A DNA stretch of 64,000 nucleotides from Liopterus haemorrhoidalis (taxonomy: Eukaryota; Arthropoda; Insecta; Coleoptera; Dytiscidae): positions 18,258,829 to 18,322,828 of the forward strand of contig OZ020625.1 of assembly GCA_963971575.1 (NCBI GenBank), read 5' to 3'. The notes under the pieces are model-generated. The model was given only the letters and a program-made list of their open reading frames with translations, was not told the origin of the DNA and did no database searches. Position 1 is the stretch's first letter, and each line of letters opens with the position of its first letter. Made by a program: the position numbers and the translations under genes. This document shows, piece after piece, positions 22,241-33,425 of this stretch.

Positions 22241-22400
22241 TATTATTAGTTAAGTTGCTTAACAGTGATTGATTTTAATTAATGTTAAAATTTTATTTTA
22301 AAAATTTTGGTATTCACTGATTTAAGCGACAAACAAATGCCCAATATTAGGTCTTGACAAGCAGCCGGAGTTCTTATCGCACTCTGAACACACTTGTTCA

Positions 22401-23403
22401 AGATGGTTTTTAATAAAAATTGCAATTTAACTTACTCACAATATATTTATCATTTAATAGTTTATAAACGGTTGTTTAAATTTAATTTTAAATTTCACCA
22501 AGATGTAGAGTTTATATACACCTTGAAATTGATTCTACACTGATAATTATATATGCACTTTAACTAATGTATTCTGAATTACTGAGAGAGCTCGTATAGG
22601 TACGTCTAACTCAATGTAATAAAAAACTATTATTATTGTAATATACTGGCAACTACAAACACTAAATGTATAAGTAAATATTAATTTATTGTAATACTTG
22701 TTTATTTTAAAACATATAATCAATTTTTACGTTTTTTTCTTAAATATGGCATATATTTTTTAGCGGCTCTTCCATGTTATTGTGTTTTTCTTTCAATATA
22801 GATTTGGCTCTTTGTCACTGAAAGGTTGCCGACCCCTAACCTAGAACGCTGTTATTCTCTATCCATGCCACGTAATTAAGGTCGTACCGAATTTAGAATA
22901 TTTTGTTATTTTTGCCCCCCCCCCCCCCAAGCTGTAATTTGGCTACATCCCTGCCGCCACTGATACTTAATAATAAGACATTTTTATTATAAATTAGCGA
23001 GCCCTATGCGTTACTTTAAAACGTACCATTTATAATCCACTAGGTAGCGAGCCTGTGATATTATATAAAGTCTCAAACTGAAATGAGATTTCTGAGTAAA
23101 GGAATTCGGGTAGTAGACGTGAGTGTTATCCAGGGTTCATCATTACGATATGTGCATTAAATGATATGTATTAGTGTACTCACCAACCGACTGAACAGGC
23201 ATCTTGTTAATAGTCTGGGTCTTAGCTGTTCACTTAACTTCTTCAAGGTGAAGATTTACACACGAAAAGTAAGACAGTTTAAAATTAATGAATTTGATTT
23301 ATTAAAGGTAATATTTTCAAAAAGATTAAAAGATTCACATATAGGTAAAAATAATGACAAAGATTAAAACAAATAGAATCGGGTAGACCACCAGAATGCC
23401 GAC
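22401..23403. other. AT-rich region with transposon end fragments
   Basis: No gene. GGTTGCCGACCCCT at about 22836-22849 resembles a hAT-type terminal repeat, and a C12 run lies at about 22917-22928. The frame at 23161-23367 has no recognised domain. Confidence 0.4.
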
Positions 23404-23959
23404 ACAGTGCCCAGGGACCTGAAGCTGAATTTATTTAGGTTCAGGTTCAATGTGGTAATTTCTGTTCGGTTTCAGGTTCAATAACAGATTTTTTTTAGGT
23501 TCAAGAACTTAATTTTTTTCAGATTCGTGTTCAATGAAAATTTTAAATAAAATTATAAGTATATTCTATTTCACTTTGTAATACATAACTAAGAGGAAAA
23601 CTTCATTTTTTATGTTGTATATTTATATCATCTTAGGGTGGTAATTCTGAGACGACACCTTATACACAATATTTGACAATTAACTGACATTAATGACAAT
23701 CTTTCATTTGTAATTTTTGAAAGAATATAACCTAAGAAAAATCAAAGCCATATTTACAAGTTGACATTCTTCCTAAAGTCCATTTACAACAGATTTTCAA
23801 TTCTAGTTACTTTTACCGATTGATTCAAACTCTTGATCATTTTGTTCCGGAAAAGTCAATATATAAAAAAATAGCTAATGACAACTTACAAAAATGAAAA
23901 TTCCGGTTAGTTCTGCCTAATTGTTTGGAATAGACTGTATTTCAAAATAAAATATACTG

Positions 23960-24543
23960 TAAGCTGTTCACTTTTGTAAGGACAAACCAGATCTAGTTAT
24001 TTTGGTTATTTTTATAGTGTAATACGGACTTTAAATGTCAATTAAATATATTCCTTACGCTGTAAAACCGCCTTAGATTTATTGGTTCTGATAATTATTA
24101 AGAAAGTGACATTTTTTATAAGTTTTTAATACCAACATGACATACAGTTTCAAAGATGCAAACTAAATTTCCTCTTAGTTTGTTGTTACAAAAGTGAACA
24201 GGTTATATAAGCTGTTCACTTTTGTAAGGACAAACTAGATCTAGTTATTTTGGTGATTTTTATAGTGTATTACTGACTTTTAGAAACTTGGTTACATTGT
24301 AAAAAGGCTTTACAGTTTTGGGTTATGTTTATATTATTTTAGGTTAGTATTATATTTACAAAATCATATGACGTCACTATTAAAAATGAAATATGATAAA
24401 TTATATTTTTTTAAATGACGTATTTATAATCTGACGTTTCAAATTATTTTTCTGTAATACCTACATGACATACAGTTTCAAAGGTGCAAACTGTAGAAAA
24501 TAAAATTTCCTCTTAGTTTGTACTTGCAAAAGTGAACAGCTTA
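23960..24543. mobile_element. Two adjacent MITE copies (GCTGTTCAC family)
   Basis: Copies at 23960-24205 and 24208-24543 lie head to tail. Each starts TAAGCTGTTCACTTTTGTAA and ends with the inverse (GTGAACAGCTTA, or GTGAACAGGTTA in copy 1). TA sits at the boundaries. A half copy lies at about 57290-57448. No coding capacity. Confidence 0.8.
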
Positions 24544-24866
24544 TGTGAAATAATAAAGTCTATTCCAAACTATTAGGCGGAACTAGATTTTCAAATCGAG
24601 TAATTTTTACAGATTGATTGAAGCTTTTGATCATTTTGTTCAGGAAAAGCCAACTTCAATATATAAAAAAATAGCTATAATCTGTCTCATTTTATAATAC
24701 GAAACTATCATAGATCTGGTTACTTTGGTGACTGTTATCTTGTAAATAGACTTTTATGGAAACATGTGAACTTGTAAATCTGGCTTTTAAATGTTTGGTT
24801 AAGTTTTATTATATCGACGTTATATTCACTCAAAAACTATATATGTCAGATAACAAATTGACATAT

Positions 24867-25460
24867 TGTCACAATTATGATATAATTGTATGCTAATGTC
24901 CCAATTCCTTGAGCGGCCTTTGGGCCGTGTAGGTCGCGGTTGCTGACTTGCGGTTTTGGGAATTAAAGAATGTGCAAAGTGTTGCGTGTTTGTCAACGTA
25001 AGTTTTGAACTACTTTCTGATGTGTTGATAAACATTATTCAATTGTGCCGACTATGGTCTTTAATTGCTGCCAACAATTATACAAATGAATAATGTTTCC
25101 AAAACAATTGAGGTAGGACTTGACGTCATAGTGTCCTGGTTAACAGTTATAAAATTCATTGAGTCAGTTAGTTATTCATTCGACCATTTCTGTGAGCACG
25201 CTACCCGGGGACCAGCCCAGCTGTCAAGTCACCAACCCGAGATGTGAGTGCCGTCTACAGGGCTTCTCCACGTGTTCGCCTCGTGCGGATACATGGTGTG
25301 GTTCGACCGATCCTGGAGAAGCCGGGGCAAGAACGGGACTGACATCAGCTACTAACAGTCAACACCAGCAGCCATTTTGAGAATTAATTGTATTGTAAAA
25401 TTATTATAATATAATAAATTTTGTAGAAAAGATGTCCGTTCTTGAATCCACCCCGTGACA
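24867..25460 (+). repeat. Solo LTR, 594 bp
   Basis: Starts TGTCACAATTATG and ends CCACCCCGTGACA, giving short inverted TGTCAC/GTGACA ends. Flanked by ATAT at 24863-24866 and 25461-25464 (4-bp duplication). AATAAA lies at about 25412. It is GC-richer than its surroundings. No internal retrotransposon sequence adjoins it, so it is probably left by LTR-LTR recombination of a Ty3-type element (class inferred). Confidence 0.8.
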
Positions 25461-25865
25461 ATATCAAAAATGCGATTGACATGTCAAAATAGTGATTAAC
25501 ATGTCAAAGCTTTTGAAAGGTGCCACTTCAGAATTACCACCCTAAAATGATATTTTAAATATACAACATAAAAAATTAAGTTTCCATCTTAGTTTCGTAT
25601 TACAAATTGAGACAACTAATAACGACAACTTACAAAAATAAAAATTCCAGTTAGTTCCGCGTAATCGTTTGGAATAGCCTTTAATTTTAAAATGTAAAGT
25701 ATACAATAATTACCATAATAAATAATAAGTAAACAATAATTTCCTGAACCTGTTAAAAATACATACCGGTTAATCATACCTTGAAATTTAATGGTTCGGT
25801 TCACGAAAAACATAGGTTTTTTTGGTTTTTCGGTTCGGAATCAGCTTCAGGTCCCTGACAGTGCC

Positions 25866-26305
25866 TCTAAGAACTGAACAAATTAGATGTTAATGCTAAC
25901 CGGATCGAATACTGTTTGATCTCCTCTTCAGAGAGACGTGTGTTTTTATAAGGCATTTCTAGGAAGAAGGGTAAAAATATTGTTCGAGGAGATGCTAGTG
26001 TTCAAAGTTATTAAGCAATAATTCTAAACAAATATCTCCTTAAACAATGAACCATTTAAAAATATATTTCTAAAGTTACTTGCTGAAACGCAATGTTTCT
26101 AATTTTATTTTATTATCTGAATTCTTTTAAAAATCCCAAAAAATAGCTTTCAAAGAAATTCTCGCGACGGGTGGTTAGTGAAAGTTAGTCCTTATTGTTC
26201 TGGCGGACTTACCTTATTAACTGAAATTACCTTATTCTGGCGGACTTAATTTGTTTTCAATCACACTAGTACTTATATTGGGGGATTCTTTGCCAAATGA
26301 TTGTT
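25866..26305. other. Unassigned AT-rich spacer
   Basis: No gene or terminal repeat recognised. Confidence 0.4.
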
Positions 26306-26710
26306 AAGGTTCTTGTCCACTTGAGAGTAAATAGTGGCGAGAAGCTCTCGATAGCAGTTACTCTCCAATGGACACGCATCTGAGAGTAACTCGCAGAAAT
26401 TGGCGAGCTACTCTCCGAGAGCGAACTACTCTCAACGTACTCGCAAGTGGACACGTGCTCCCTACACTATCCGAGAGTAGCTCGCCAAATACGAACTGTG
26501 TTCGAATTCCTGAGAGTGCTATCGAGAGCTATCTGCTTACAAGATGTTCAAAAATTGATCACCGGGGGAAATATATAAATTAATCGGCTTATACGAACTC
26601 CGGGAAATTTTGTGGAACGTGAAATGTGTCGATTACCGATTTATTAAAAATAATTAATTAGTTTAAATTTAATTCAATTTAGAAATAAAAATATACTACT
26701 ATATGTTTTT

Positions 26711-27310
26711 ACCGACCGCCAACATATATAAGGGAGGTATTGTGATCATACCAATTTTGACGTTTCGAGATTTCGATGGATCTCCACGAATTGAGGTCCC
26801 TACATAACGTTTTGACTATTTTTAGCATAATGTCTGTCGGTCTGTCTGTCCGTCCGTCTGTCTGTGTACACGTGCAGAGCAAATTCGGCTGAAAGGATTT
26901 TTATGAAACGTCATATTTAAGCTTCTGCCTTCAATGGCACGAGTTGATCAACTTTTGGTAAAAATCGGTTGACTAAAAATGGGAGTTTACTCGTGTCGAT
27001 TTTAAGATTTTTGCGAATATTTCACAACAGAAAAATATCTCGAAAAATTTATTAAACAAAAGTTGCTATAAAAGCAATAACTAATAACTTTTATTTGAGA
27101 CGTTTTTTGATAAAACGAAAAATTTCGAATAATTTTTGTAAATTTTTTCAATTTTTTCATACTTATATGTAACGTTTCCATGGTCATGATAAATAATATC
27201 TCTGTTAGAAAATATTAGGCCAAGTTATTTCTACTCTGCTGCTAAATAAATACATATTTTATATAAGATCTTTATGATGGCGGTCGGTCCTGTGGTGGCC
27301 ACAGCTGATT
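26711..27310 (+). repeat. Family-A dispersed repeat, copy 2
   Basis: Same structure as copy 1 but in the opposite orientation, with a GTCT tract at about 26826-26868. The short frame at 27002-27187 is a shadow of the repeat. Confidence 0.8.
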
Positions 27311-27335
27311 TTTTTATTAAAATAAAGTTTAAAAC

Positions 27336-28050
27336 ATTATGTGCCTGATTAAAAGAATTATTTTGATAGAATAAATTATGTAAATTTTTACCTTTATTAG
27401 TAACTAATTACCTCAAATAATTAAGTAGAGCCTAAAATAAACTTACAAATTTATTATAGTAATTACATTTAATTGAATTAAACTATTTTTGAAAGTACTA
27501 AAAAACTTTGTACATCATCTACTAAAATGTAATTAATAATAAAATATGCTAATTAAGCTTTTAGGTACATACCCCAAATATAAAGGTAATAACCCTTTTC
27601 TTTTTAATATCTATTTTTTTTTATCAACTTTATTCACAGGAACAATAATCTCTATTTCTTCCATATCATGATTAGGGGCATGAATAGGATTAGAAATTAA
27701 TTTACTTTCCTTTCTTTTACTTTACATTGCTTTATTAAAAAAAAAAAGAAAAATAATATTCCTTTAAATCTTCTATTTAATATTTTTTAGTACAAGCTAT
27801 AGCTTCAACTATTTTTTATTTGCAATTTTATTAATAATATTTAAAATAAATTTTATAAGAGAATTATTAAAAGTAAATAAATTTTTAATAATATTAATCA
27901 ATTTAACTTTATTATTAAAAATATATGCAGCACCATTTCATTTTTGATTTCCCGAAATTATTGAAGGCACCTAAAACACTTCTTCTATCAATCCATGACT
28001 TAATCCAGCAGATTTTTTTTATTCAACTTTTTTCCTTTTTTTATAAATAG
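27336..28050 (+). pseudogene. Nuclear mitochondrial insert: tRNA-Ile, tRNA-Met, ND2 fragment
   Basis: The sequence follows insect mitochondrial order. GTGCCTGATTAAAAGAATTA at 27341-27360 matches tRNA-Ile. 27540-27604 matches tRNA-Met (AATTAAGCTT, anticodon-loop ACATACCCC, CCTTTTCTTTTT). ND2 starts near 27605; read with the mitochondrial code it gives SWLGAWMGLEINLLSF, and later AAPFHFWFPEIIEG near 27930-27970, followed by a stop and frameshifts. tRNA-Gln should lie between Ile and Met but I could not recognise it. The nuclear genetic code, decay and transposon flanks mark this as a NUMT. Its lower end near 28050 is approximate. Confidence 0.88.
27540..27604 (+). pseudogene. Mitochondrial tRNA-Met remnant in the NUMT
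   Basis: The 65-bp segment retains the TTAGGTACATACCCC anticodon arm (CAT) and the AAAGG...CCCTTTTCTTTT acceptor/T arm typical of insect mitochondrial tRNA-Met, directly upstream of ND2. It is not expected to be expressed in the nucleus. Confidence 0.75.
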
Positions 28051-28499
28051 TTAGAATTATCACAGCTGCTGCGATCTTTCTATAGGACGACGCCATCTTG
28101 ACTACTCTCCATAACTGATCAAGTGGACACAGGCTTGAGAGTTCTCTCGAGAGTACTCACGGCGAGCAACTCGCAGGGTACTCTCGAGAGTACACCCGGT
28201 CGAAATCAGCTCTATAGTGGACAAGCCCGTGAGAGTTGCTATCGAGAGTTACTCTCGAGAGTACTCTCAAGTGGACAGGCACCTTTAGAGAACAGTGATT
28301 GTGAAGTATGTACGACCTATTTTATCATAGAAAACCATCACTGAACACGACCTCATACCGGCCAAAGACAAACTTTATTATACATCAGATAAATTAAACC
28401 AGGGCAGCACAAACTTCAATAGATCAAGTGATTACATTATTTATTAAACATAATAATACAAAAAATATTGTTAAATTAATTATAGAAAATTTAAATTCA

Positions 28500-29346
28500 C
28501 CGTTTGGAAATTATTATGGAGGCAAAAAAATCAATGGATCATTTGGAGTGGTCTATCAATGAATGAAAAACGGTTCGGGGGTGAAGGAAAGAAGTAGGTG
28601 AGGCGTCCGAAGAGTGCAAGATACGACAATAAGTACCAGATTCCTACTGTCAAACATGGCGGCGGCAAGATTATGGTTTGGGGATGTTTTTCTTCATCTA
28701 GAACTGGTCCAATAATAAGACTCGATGGGATAATGGATCGATTTATGTATTAACATATTCTTGAGAGTATGATGCTTCCACATGCAGAAGAAATGCCTCG
28801 GAGATGGTTATTTCAACAAGACCATGACCCGAAGCATTCGTTAAATGTGGTAAAACTTTGGTTTTTACATAAAAACCTACCGATAATGAAATTACCATCT
28901 CAGAGTTCTGATCTTAATCTAATCGAGCACCTTTGGGAGCATTTAAATAGACAAATTCGCAAAAATACAGCTACAATGAGCAACTTTTTAAAATTATAGA
29001 GCAAGAGTGGAAAAACATCCCTCAATAAATATGTACTAATTTAATAGATTCGATGCCAGGAAGATCTTTTGCTGTGATTAAAGTAAAGGGCTACACCACC
29101 AAATATAAAAGAATTATTTTAATATTAAGTTACAATTTATTTTTCTAAAAGTTTCCATACTTTTTGACCAAATAAATATAATTTATGTTGAATTGCATCA
29201 TTCATTTCAAACATGTTATCAGTTGTACAATAAATATATATTAAAGACCCATTTCCTAAATTAATTTTGATATATAAAATACATAAGCATAACTCAAGTT
29301 GAATTTATATGATTATAAGAAGTTTCCATACTTATGGTAACTGTAA
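28500..29346 (+). pseudogene. Tc1-type transposase relic
   Basis: Degenerate Tc1 transposase. Around 28530-28660 a shifted frame retains the YDNKYQIPTVKHGGG-like block. GKIMVWGCFSSSRTGPI follows, then a stop at about 28750-28752. The open part at 28769-28999 has FQQDHDPKH and SQSSDLNLIEHLWEHL, the last two acidic motifs of the DDE/D domain. The right terminal repeat reads GTTTCCATACTTATGGTAAC at 29326-29345. The left terminus was not found. Several stops and frameshifts make it inactive. Confidence 0.85.
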
Positions 29347-29389
29347 ATAGTCAAACAATTTATTAAAATTTTCTAAAATTTATCATTTT

Positions 29390-31605
29390 AGTTCCTAACC
29401 ATGAGGATAGATTAACAACCTCAGGATCTAAGTCTTTAGCCCAACTAAAGTGCATGAGCGCCAAGTCCTGATGGCCTTACTTTTTATGAATCGTTCCTAT
29501 TAGATAATAAACTAGGGATTCCCTAGGTGCAATTTCTTTAAGTTCTTCTAAATCTTTAAGAGCCTCTGCATGTCTTCCTAAATTGAGATATAATTGCGCT
29601 CTATGGAATTTACATAATGGATTTTTTGGATCGTTTGCTATTGCTGTGTTTAAGGTTAGTAGGGCTTTATGTGCTTTTTTCTGCGCGTGTAGTACGACCC
29701 CAAGGTGACACATCAATATAGAACTATGAGTATTAATCTCTAGAGCTCTTAAATAATATATTTCAGCCAATCTGAACTTTTCTTGCTTCGAATATACTGT
29801 TCCTATCCCAAACCAAGCATTGTAGTGTCTATTATCAAGTCTTATAGCATTTCTAAAACTACTCAACGCTTTATCTAACTCTTCACTCATTATATATTCG
29901 TGCCCAAGTAATGTGTAGGCATATGGGAAGTTTGGATCTATTTGAACAGCTCTTTGGAAAAATGTCAGGGCTGTATCACGTTCCTTTTGAAGTGAAAAAC
30001 AATTACCAGCTACGCACCATGTTATTGGCGATTCTTTATCGAATTTAACGAGATCTTGGGATAGTGCGGATAGGGTTACTTCTTCTTGTAAATGCCAGAG
30101 GGCAGTTGAATACATATCCATGAATTCTAATGGATAAGGTTCTCTTTTATGAACACCTCTGAAGTATTCTATACTTTTTTCATATTCTGCTTATTCGAAA
30201 TAAGCTTTACCTAACAAATTTTGTACCCATGATGTGTAATATTGATGGGGGGCTATTGATGTTAGTTGTTCTATTGCTTTGCGACATTCAAATTGTGACA
30301 GATATAGATACGCTTGTCCTAGTATATGCATTAAAGACATTAGGTCTTCGGCACATTGTTTTTGAATTAAAACTGATTGTTGCATACTGTTGTTATTATT
30401 TGTTGTTGCTACTGCACTGTTTGCTTTATTTTCAGCTGATGTTATTGTTTCAGTCCGTTCTTTTTCACTTCTATTCCTAGCGTTTAATTCACAATATGAA
30501 TTTTTATTTAAATCTGCTTTCGCAAGGCGTTTGTTATTTTTTCTTGAAGGAGATTTTGGTGTTTGAAATTTAGTTCTGTTTAGTGATTTACTATTTTCTT
30601 TTACTGAATAACTTTTACGCAGTAATCTTGAACTTCTCCGAAGATTTTGGGTTGTCAGCGATGTTGCACTTCTATTTTTAGCGCTTAATTCGCTATATGA
30701 ATATTTATTTAAATTTGCTTTCGCAAGCCCTTTATGGTGATTTTGGTGTTTTATTTCTGTCTGGTGATTTATTATTTTCTTTTACTGAATAACTTTTACT
30801 ACATAATCTTGAACTTCGAAGATTTAGTGCTGCAAGTGATGTTAACGTTGCTGGAGAATTTGCCGTTGAAATTGTATTTGAAACGTTACTACTTTGACTA
30901 ACTACAGGTTTACTATTTTGGAGAGGGGTTTCTTTTCTAATCATCAATTGTTCTACCTGTGCTCGGACAGGTTTCGCTAAAGATTTTTGATCATTTGCTT
31001 CGGTTAAAGTTGTAGGGGATACTATACTTAGTGTGCCAAAATTTAATGGGAATATATCAGTCCATTGAAGAACTTCCAAGTTTGGTGTTGTAGGATTGAC
31101 TGTGGTTGAACTGCTAATATTTCTCTATCTCATTGGTTTTAATGTGGTTGGTGGTAAAGGTCCTATGCCAGATATCGCAAGTGGATTTGCTAACGGGCTT
31201 TCTTCCGGAGTACACATTGTTGTGTTATTCACCGATCTTTGTGGCACTGTTGTTGGCAACGGTGTATTTTCATAATGGATCAACTCTTGTTTGTTAGTTA
31301 TGGTAATATTTGGTACAGCTGTAACAGTATCAACCGATGGTGTGTTCATCCCATGACAAGTTGATAAATTATCTAATCCACTCAATTCAAATGTACGATT
31401 GACATCTGGCTTTTCTCCAAGGTTACATAGTTCAACGAAACATGACCAGAAAAAAGGATTTAATTTTAGAGCCTTTTTAAATGCTTCCGCAGCTTTGTTT
31501 GTACGTTCAGTTTTGACACATAATTTAGCAAGTAATTGTAAGGCGAAGCAGGCTTGATCTCCAAAATCTGAGACCTTGTACAAACCCACAAATTTATTTA
31601 TAAAT
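29390..31605 (-). pseudogene. CDC27: CDC27/APC3 retrocopy, broken
   Basis: An intronless copy of the anaphase-promoting-complex TPR subunit CDC27 (APC3). 31589-31125 matches the region after the N-terminal TPRs (FGDQACFALQLL, LNPFFWSCFVELC, GEKPD). 31079 to about 30400 is the Ser/Thr-rich middle. 30385-29477 holds the C-terminal TPR array (AGNCFSLQKERDTALTFFQR, YTLLGHEYI, HYNAWFGIG, DPKNPLCKFHRA). In-frame stops occur near 31124, 30732, 30190 and 29477; the reading shifts frame between 30732 and 30385 and continues after 29477 with ALMHFSWAKDLDPE. The first roughly 110 residues are absent. Continuous coding across regions that normally span many exons points to a 5'-truncated processed pseudogene. 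A poly(A) tail is not visible at the 29390 end. Confidence 0.9.
30469..30835 (-). repeat. Internal tandem duplication in the CDC27 copy
   Basis: About 190 bp of the disordered middle region is present twice (about 30469-30660 and 30673-30835). Both contain a RSSRL..KSYSVKEN..KS block and the CTTGCGAAAGCA segment. The copies differ by substitutions and a short deletion that shifts the frame. Confidence 0.75.
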
Positions 31606-31918
31606 TACAGAACTTTGTTGTCTGATATCTATGATAAAGTCATTGAACAATTTAAAAATATATATATATACTATTATAAAAAATGTCCTATAGATAAATA
31701 ATTTGGTGCAAATTTGGTAGCATAGATTGTTACTAATTTTGTCATCAAGTATAAAATTTCCACTTCTCTTGTCGTACCTAATTCATAATACTTGACTTAC
31801 TAAGAAATATTATATATTTATTACACAGTTCATATTTTCACATGGTTTCTCATCAGATTATATGTAATTGTTTCTGTCTGATGATTTGATGAGTATAAAA
31901 ATGCTTTATTGCATTACA

Positions 31919-32454
31919 TTAGAATGGCCTCACTCCTGAATGTATTCGTTTGCGTCTAATATGGTGTGATTTCAATGTAAATACTTTATCACAATGATCA
32001 CAGTGTTTCTCTCCAGAATGTATTCGGTTGTGAATAACGAGATGAGATGAATTTGAAAATGATTTTTCACACTGATCACATTTAAACAGTCGCTCTCCAG
32101 AATGTATTCGTTTGTGACTAACAAGTGTTGAGGACTCAAAAAATGCTTTATCACACTGATCACATTTGTAGGGTTTTTCTACAAAATGTGTTCGTTTGTG
32201 TACATTGAGATGTGAAGTCGATTTAAAGGATCCATCACACTGATCGCATTTATAGGGTTTCTCCCAAGAATGCATTCTTTTGTGATAATTGAAACTTGTT
32301 GACCCTGAAAATGGTTTATCACACAATAATTTCTCTTTGGAATTTATAGATTTGTGTCCAATCAGGTGTGATGACTTTGTTGTTGCAGATTGTTTGTACT
32401 TGTTAATGGTCAAAGACACACTGTTCTCATCAGATTCACTGGATGTTCCTTTAG
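31919..32454 (-). CDS. C2H2 zinc-finger exon (last exon)
   Basis: The 3' coding exon of a zinc-finger gene. A splice acceptor, TTTGTTTGCAG|CTAAAG, marks the start at 32454; phase 1 gives A-K-G-T-S. The exon has a Ser-rich linker, one degenerate finger (CDKPF lacking a full C2 pair), then four C2H2 fingers with KPYKCDQC-type linkers: C...C followed by H-x3-H at HLNVHKRTH, LVSHKRIH, LVIHNRIH and HIRRKRIH. The stop at 31919-31921 falls right after HSGVRPF. The product is expected to be a nuclear DNA-binding protein. Upstream exons at 34657-34806 and 35990-36148 are in compatible phase. The small number of fingers suggests a recently duplicated family member. Confidence 0.82.
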
Positions 32455-32879
32455 CTGCAAACAAATTTTCATTGATGAATGAGACAAAAATCCGGTTATT
32501 GGAATAAAGTTAATATATAATTTAAAATATTCTTGCATGTGGCTAAATATTTATATACTAGTGCACCCATTGCCAACTGTGTTGGCAAACAAATCATTAC
32601 CTTAATATGGAACTTGCTCGACACCTCAGACTTCTTTCTCTAGCCATACGCCTAACTTCATCCAATTCAAATTGAATCAACTCTTCGCCCATTATTAAAA
32701 ACTGGACAAATAATGAGCATTATTCCGAATTATTAATTCATTAACTTTTTAAGATGGGAAAACGATTCATTTTCAGTCAGTGCATTATATTTATAATGTT
32801 AAAACTAAAAATGATTTGAGACGTTAAATTTAAAATATATTTATTAAAATTAATTTTCCATTTTCTTATATAATATAAA

Positions 32880-32985
32880 AATACGCACACGGAAAAAACG
32901 CACACGGATTAATACGCACACGGAAAAAAGCACACATGAAAAAATACACACACGGCAAAAAGGGCACACGGAAAAAAGCATACTT
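32880..32985. repeat. Short tandem repeat, ACACGGAAAAAAGC type
   Basis: About six degenerate units of GCACACGGAAAAAA, about 14-18 bp apart, inside the intron. Confidence 0.75.
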
Positions 32986-33084
32986 ACACTATATCTCAAA
33001 TTACGGGGTAGATTTACAATATCCCACTGAACACTGCGCATGCGTCACACACACGTCATTTGTTCAATATACAGAGATTCTAAA

Positions 33085-33425
33085 CAGGTGGGACTGTGCA
33101 GAACTTTTAAAACACAATTTATTTTTAGGTGGTTTATAAAAAAAAAAAACAGTTATCAACCATAACCTAAGATAGTGCTTTTAAGGTGAATCACTGTCCC
33201 TAGCCCTGCACAGAACCGTTAAAATACAATTTATTTTTAGGTGATTTATAAAAAAAAAAAATAGTTATCAACCATAACCTAAGATAGTACTTTTAAGGTG
33301 AATCACTGTCCCTAGCCCTGCACAGAACAGTTAAAATACAATTTATTTTTAGGTGGTTTATAAAAAAAAATAAAATGAACAGTTATCAACCATAACCTAA
33401 GATAGTGCTTTTAAGGTGAATAAAT
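33085..33425. repeat. Tandem repeat, three units of about 118 bp
   Basis: Units share TTAAAATACAATTTATTTTTAG, AGTTATCAACCATAACC and AAGATAGTRCTTTTAAGGTG. Consecutive starts fall near 33102, 33220 and 33339. Confidence 0.85.

Larger units (their letters stand above)
18068..22400 (-). mobile_element. Near full-length non-LTR retrotransposon (two ORFs)
   Basis: Minus-strand LINE with ORF1 (21278-22240) and ORF2 (18343-21216), both open. The 3' UTR holds a long TA microsatellite, then a stem-loop-forming stretch (CGTTGTA pairing with TACAACG), and ends in repeated TAAA (18077-18116). The 5' limit is uncertain (about 22400). The PHD-finger ORF1, endonuclease-RT ORF2 and absence of RNase H suggest a CR1/Jockey-group element. 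The clade is inferred. Confidence 0.85.
23565..25614. repeat. Inner element with about 95-bp inverted ends
   Basis: About 95 bp at 23565-23660 recur inverted and diverged at 25518-25614; shared motifs include TATGTTGTATATTTA and GGGTGGTAATTCTGA. Inside are end fragments of the TA-flanked B family (GTTTGGAATAGACTGTA at 23929-23945, and AGTCTATTCCAAAC from about 24556 paired with a right end near 25677). Exact nesting order is uncertain. Confidence 0.55.
23412..25857. mobile_element. hAT-type element filled with nested insertions
   Basis: 2446 bp. The left end is CAGGGACCTGAAGCTGA and the right end is its reverse complement. The 8-bp duplications ACAGTGCC at 23404-23411 and 25858-25865 are identical, as expected for hAT. 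No transposase frame is found. The interior is a mosaic of smaller inverted-repeat elements and a solo LTR. Confidence 0.88.
26306..28285. mobile_element. DNA transposon with GTGGACA/GAGAGT subterminal repeats
   Basis: The left end AAGGTTCTTGTCCACTTGAG pairs with the right end CTCAAGTGGACAGGCACCTT. Both subterminal regions (26306-26535 and 28090-28285) repeat the terminal motif several times as (A)GTGGACA and palindromic ACTCTCGAGAGT. The interior holds a family-A repeat and a mitochondrial insert. No target duplication was identified and no transposase is seen, so the superfamily is unassigned. Confidence 0.7.

Noticed and set aside
22916..22929. C12 and other homopolymer runs (also 62599-62610 and 693-703) as signals
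   Set aside because: Isolated homopolymers can be sequencing or slippage artefacts; no associated structure was found.
24826..25035. A 69-residue minus-strand frame
   Set aside because: Lies within a solo LTR and has no domain.
27540..28010. Functional tRNA-Met and ND2 genes
   Set aside because: Stops, frameshifts and flanking nuclear transposon sequence mark a nuclear mitochondrial insert.
29477..30121. A functional small TPR protein gene
   Set aside because: The frame continues upstream and downstream as CDC27 beyond in-frame stops, so it is part of a broken retrocopy.
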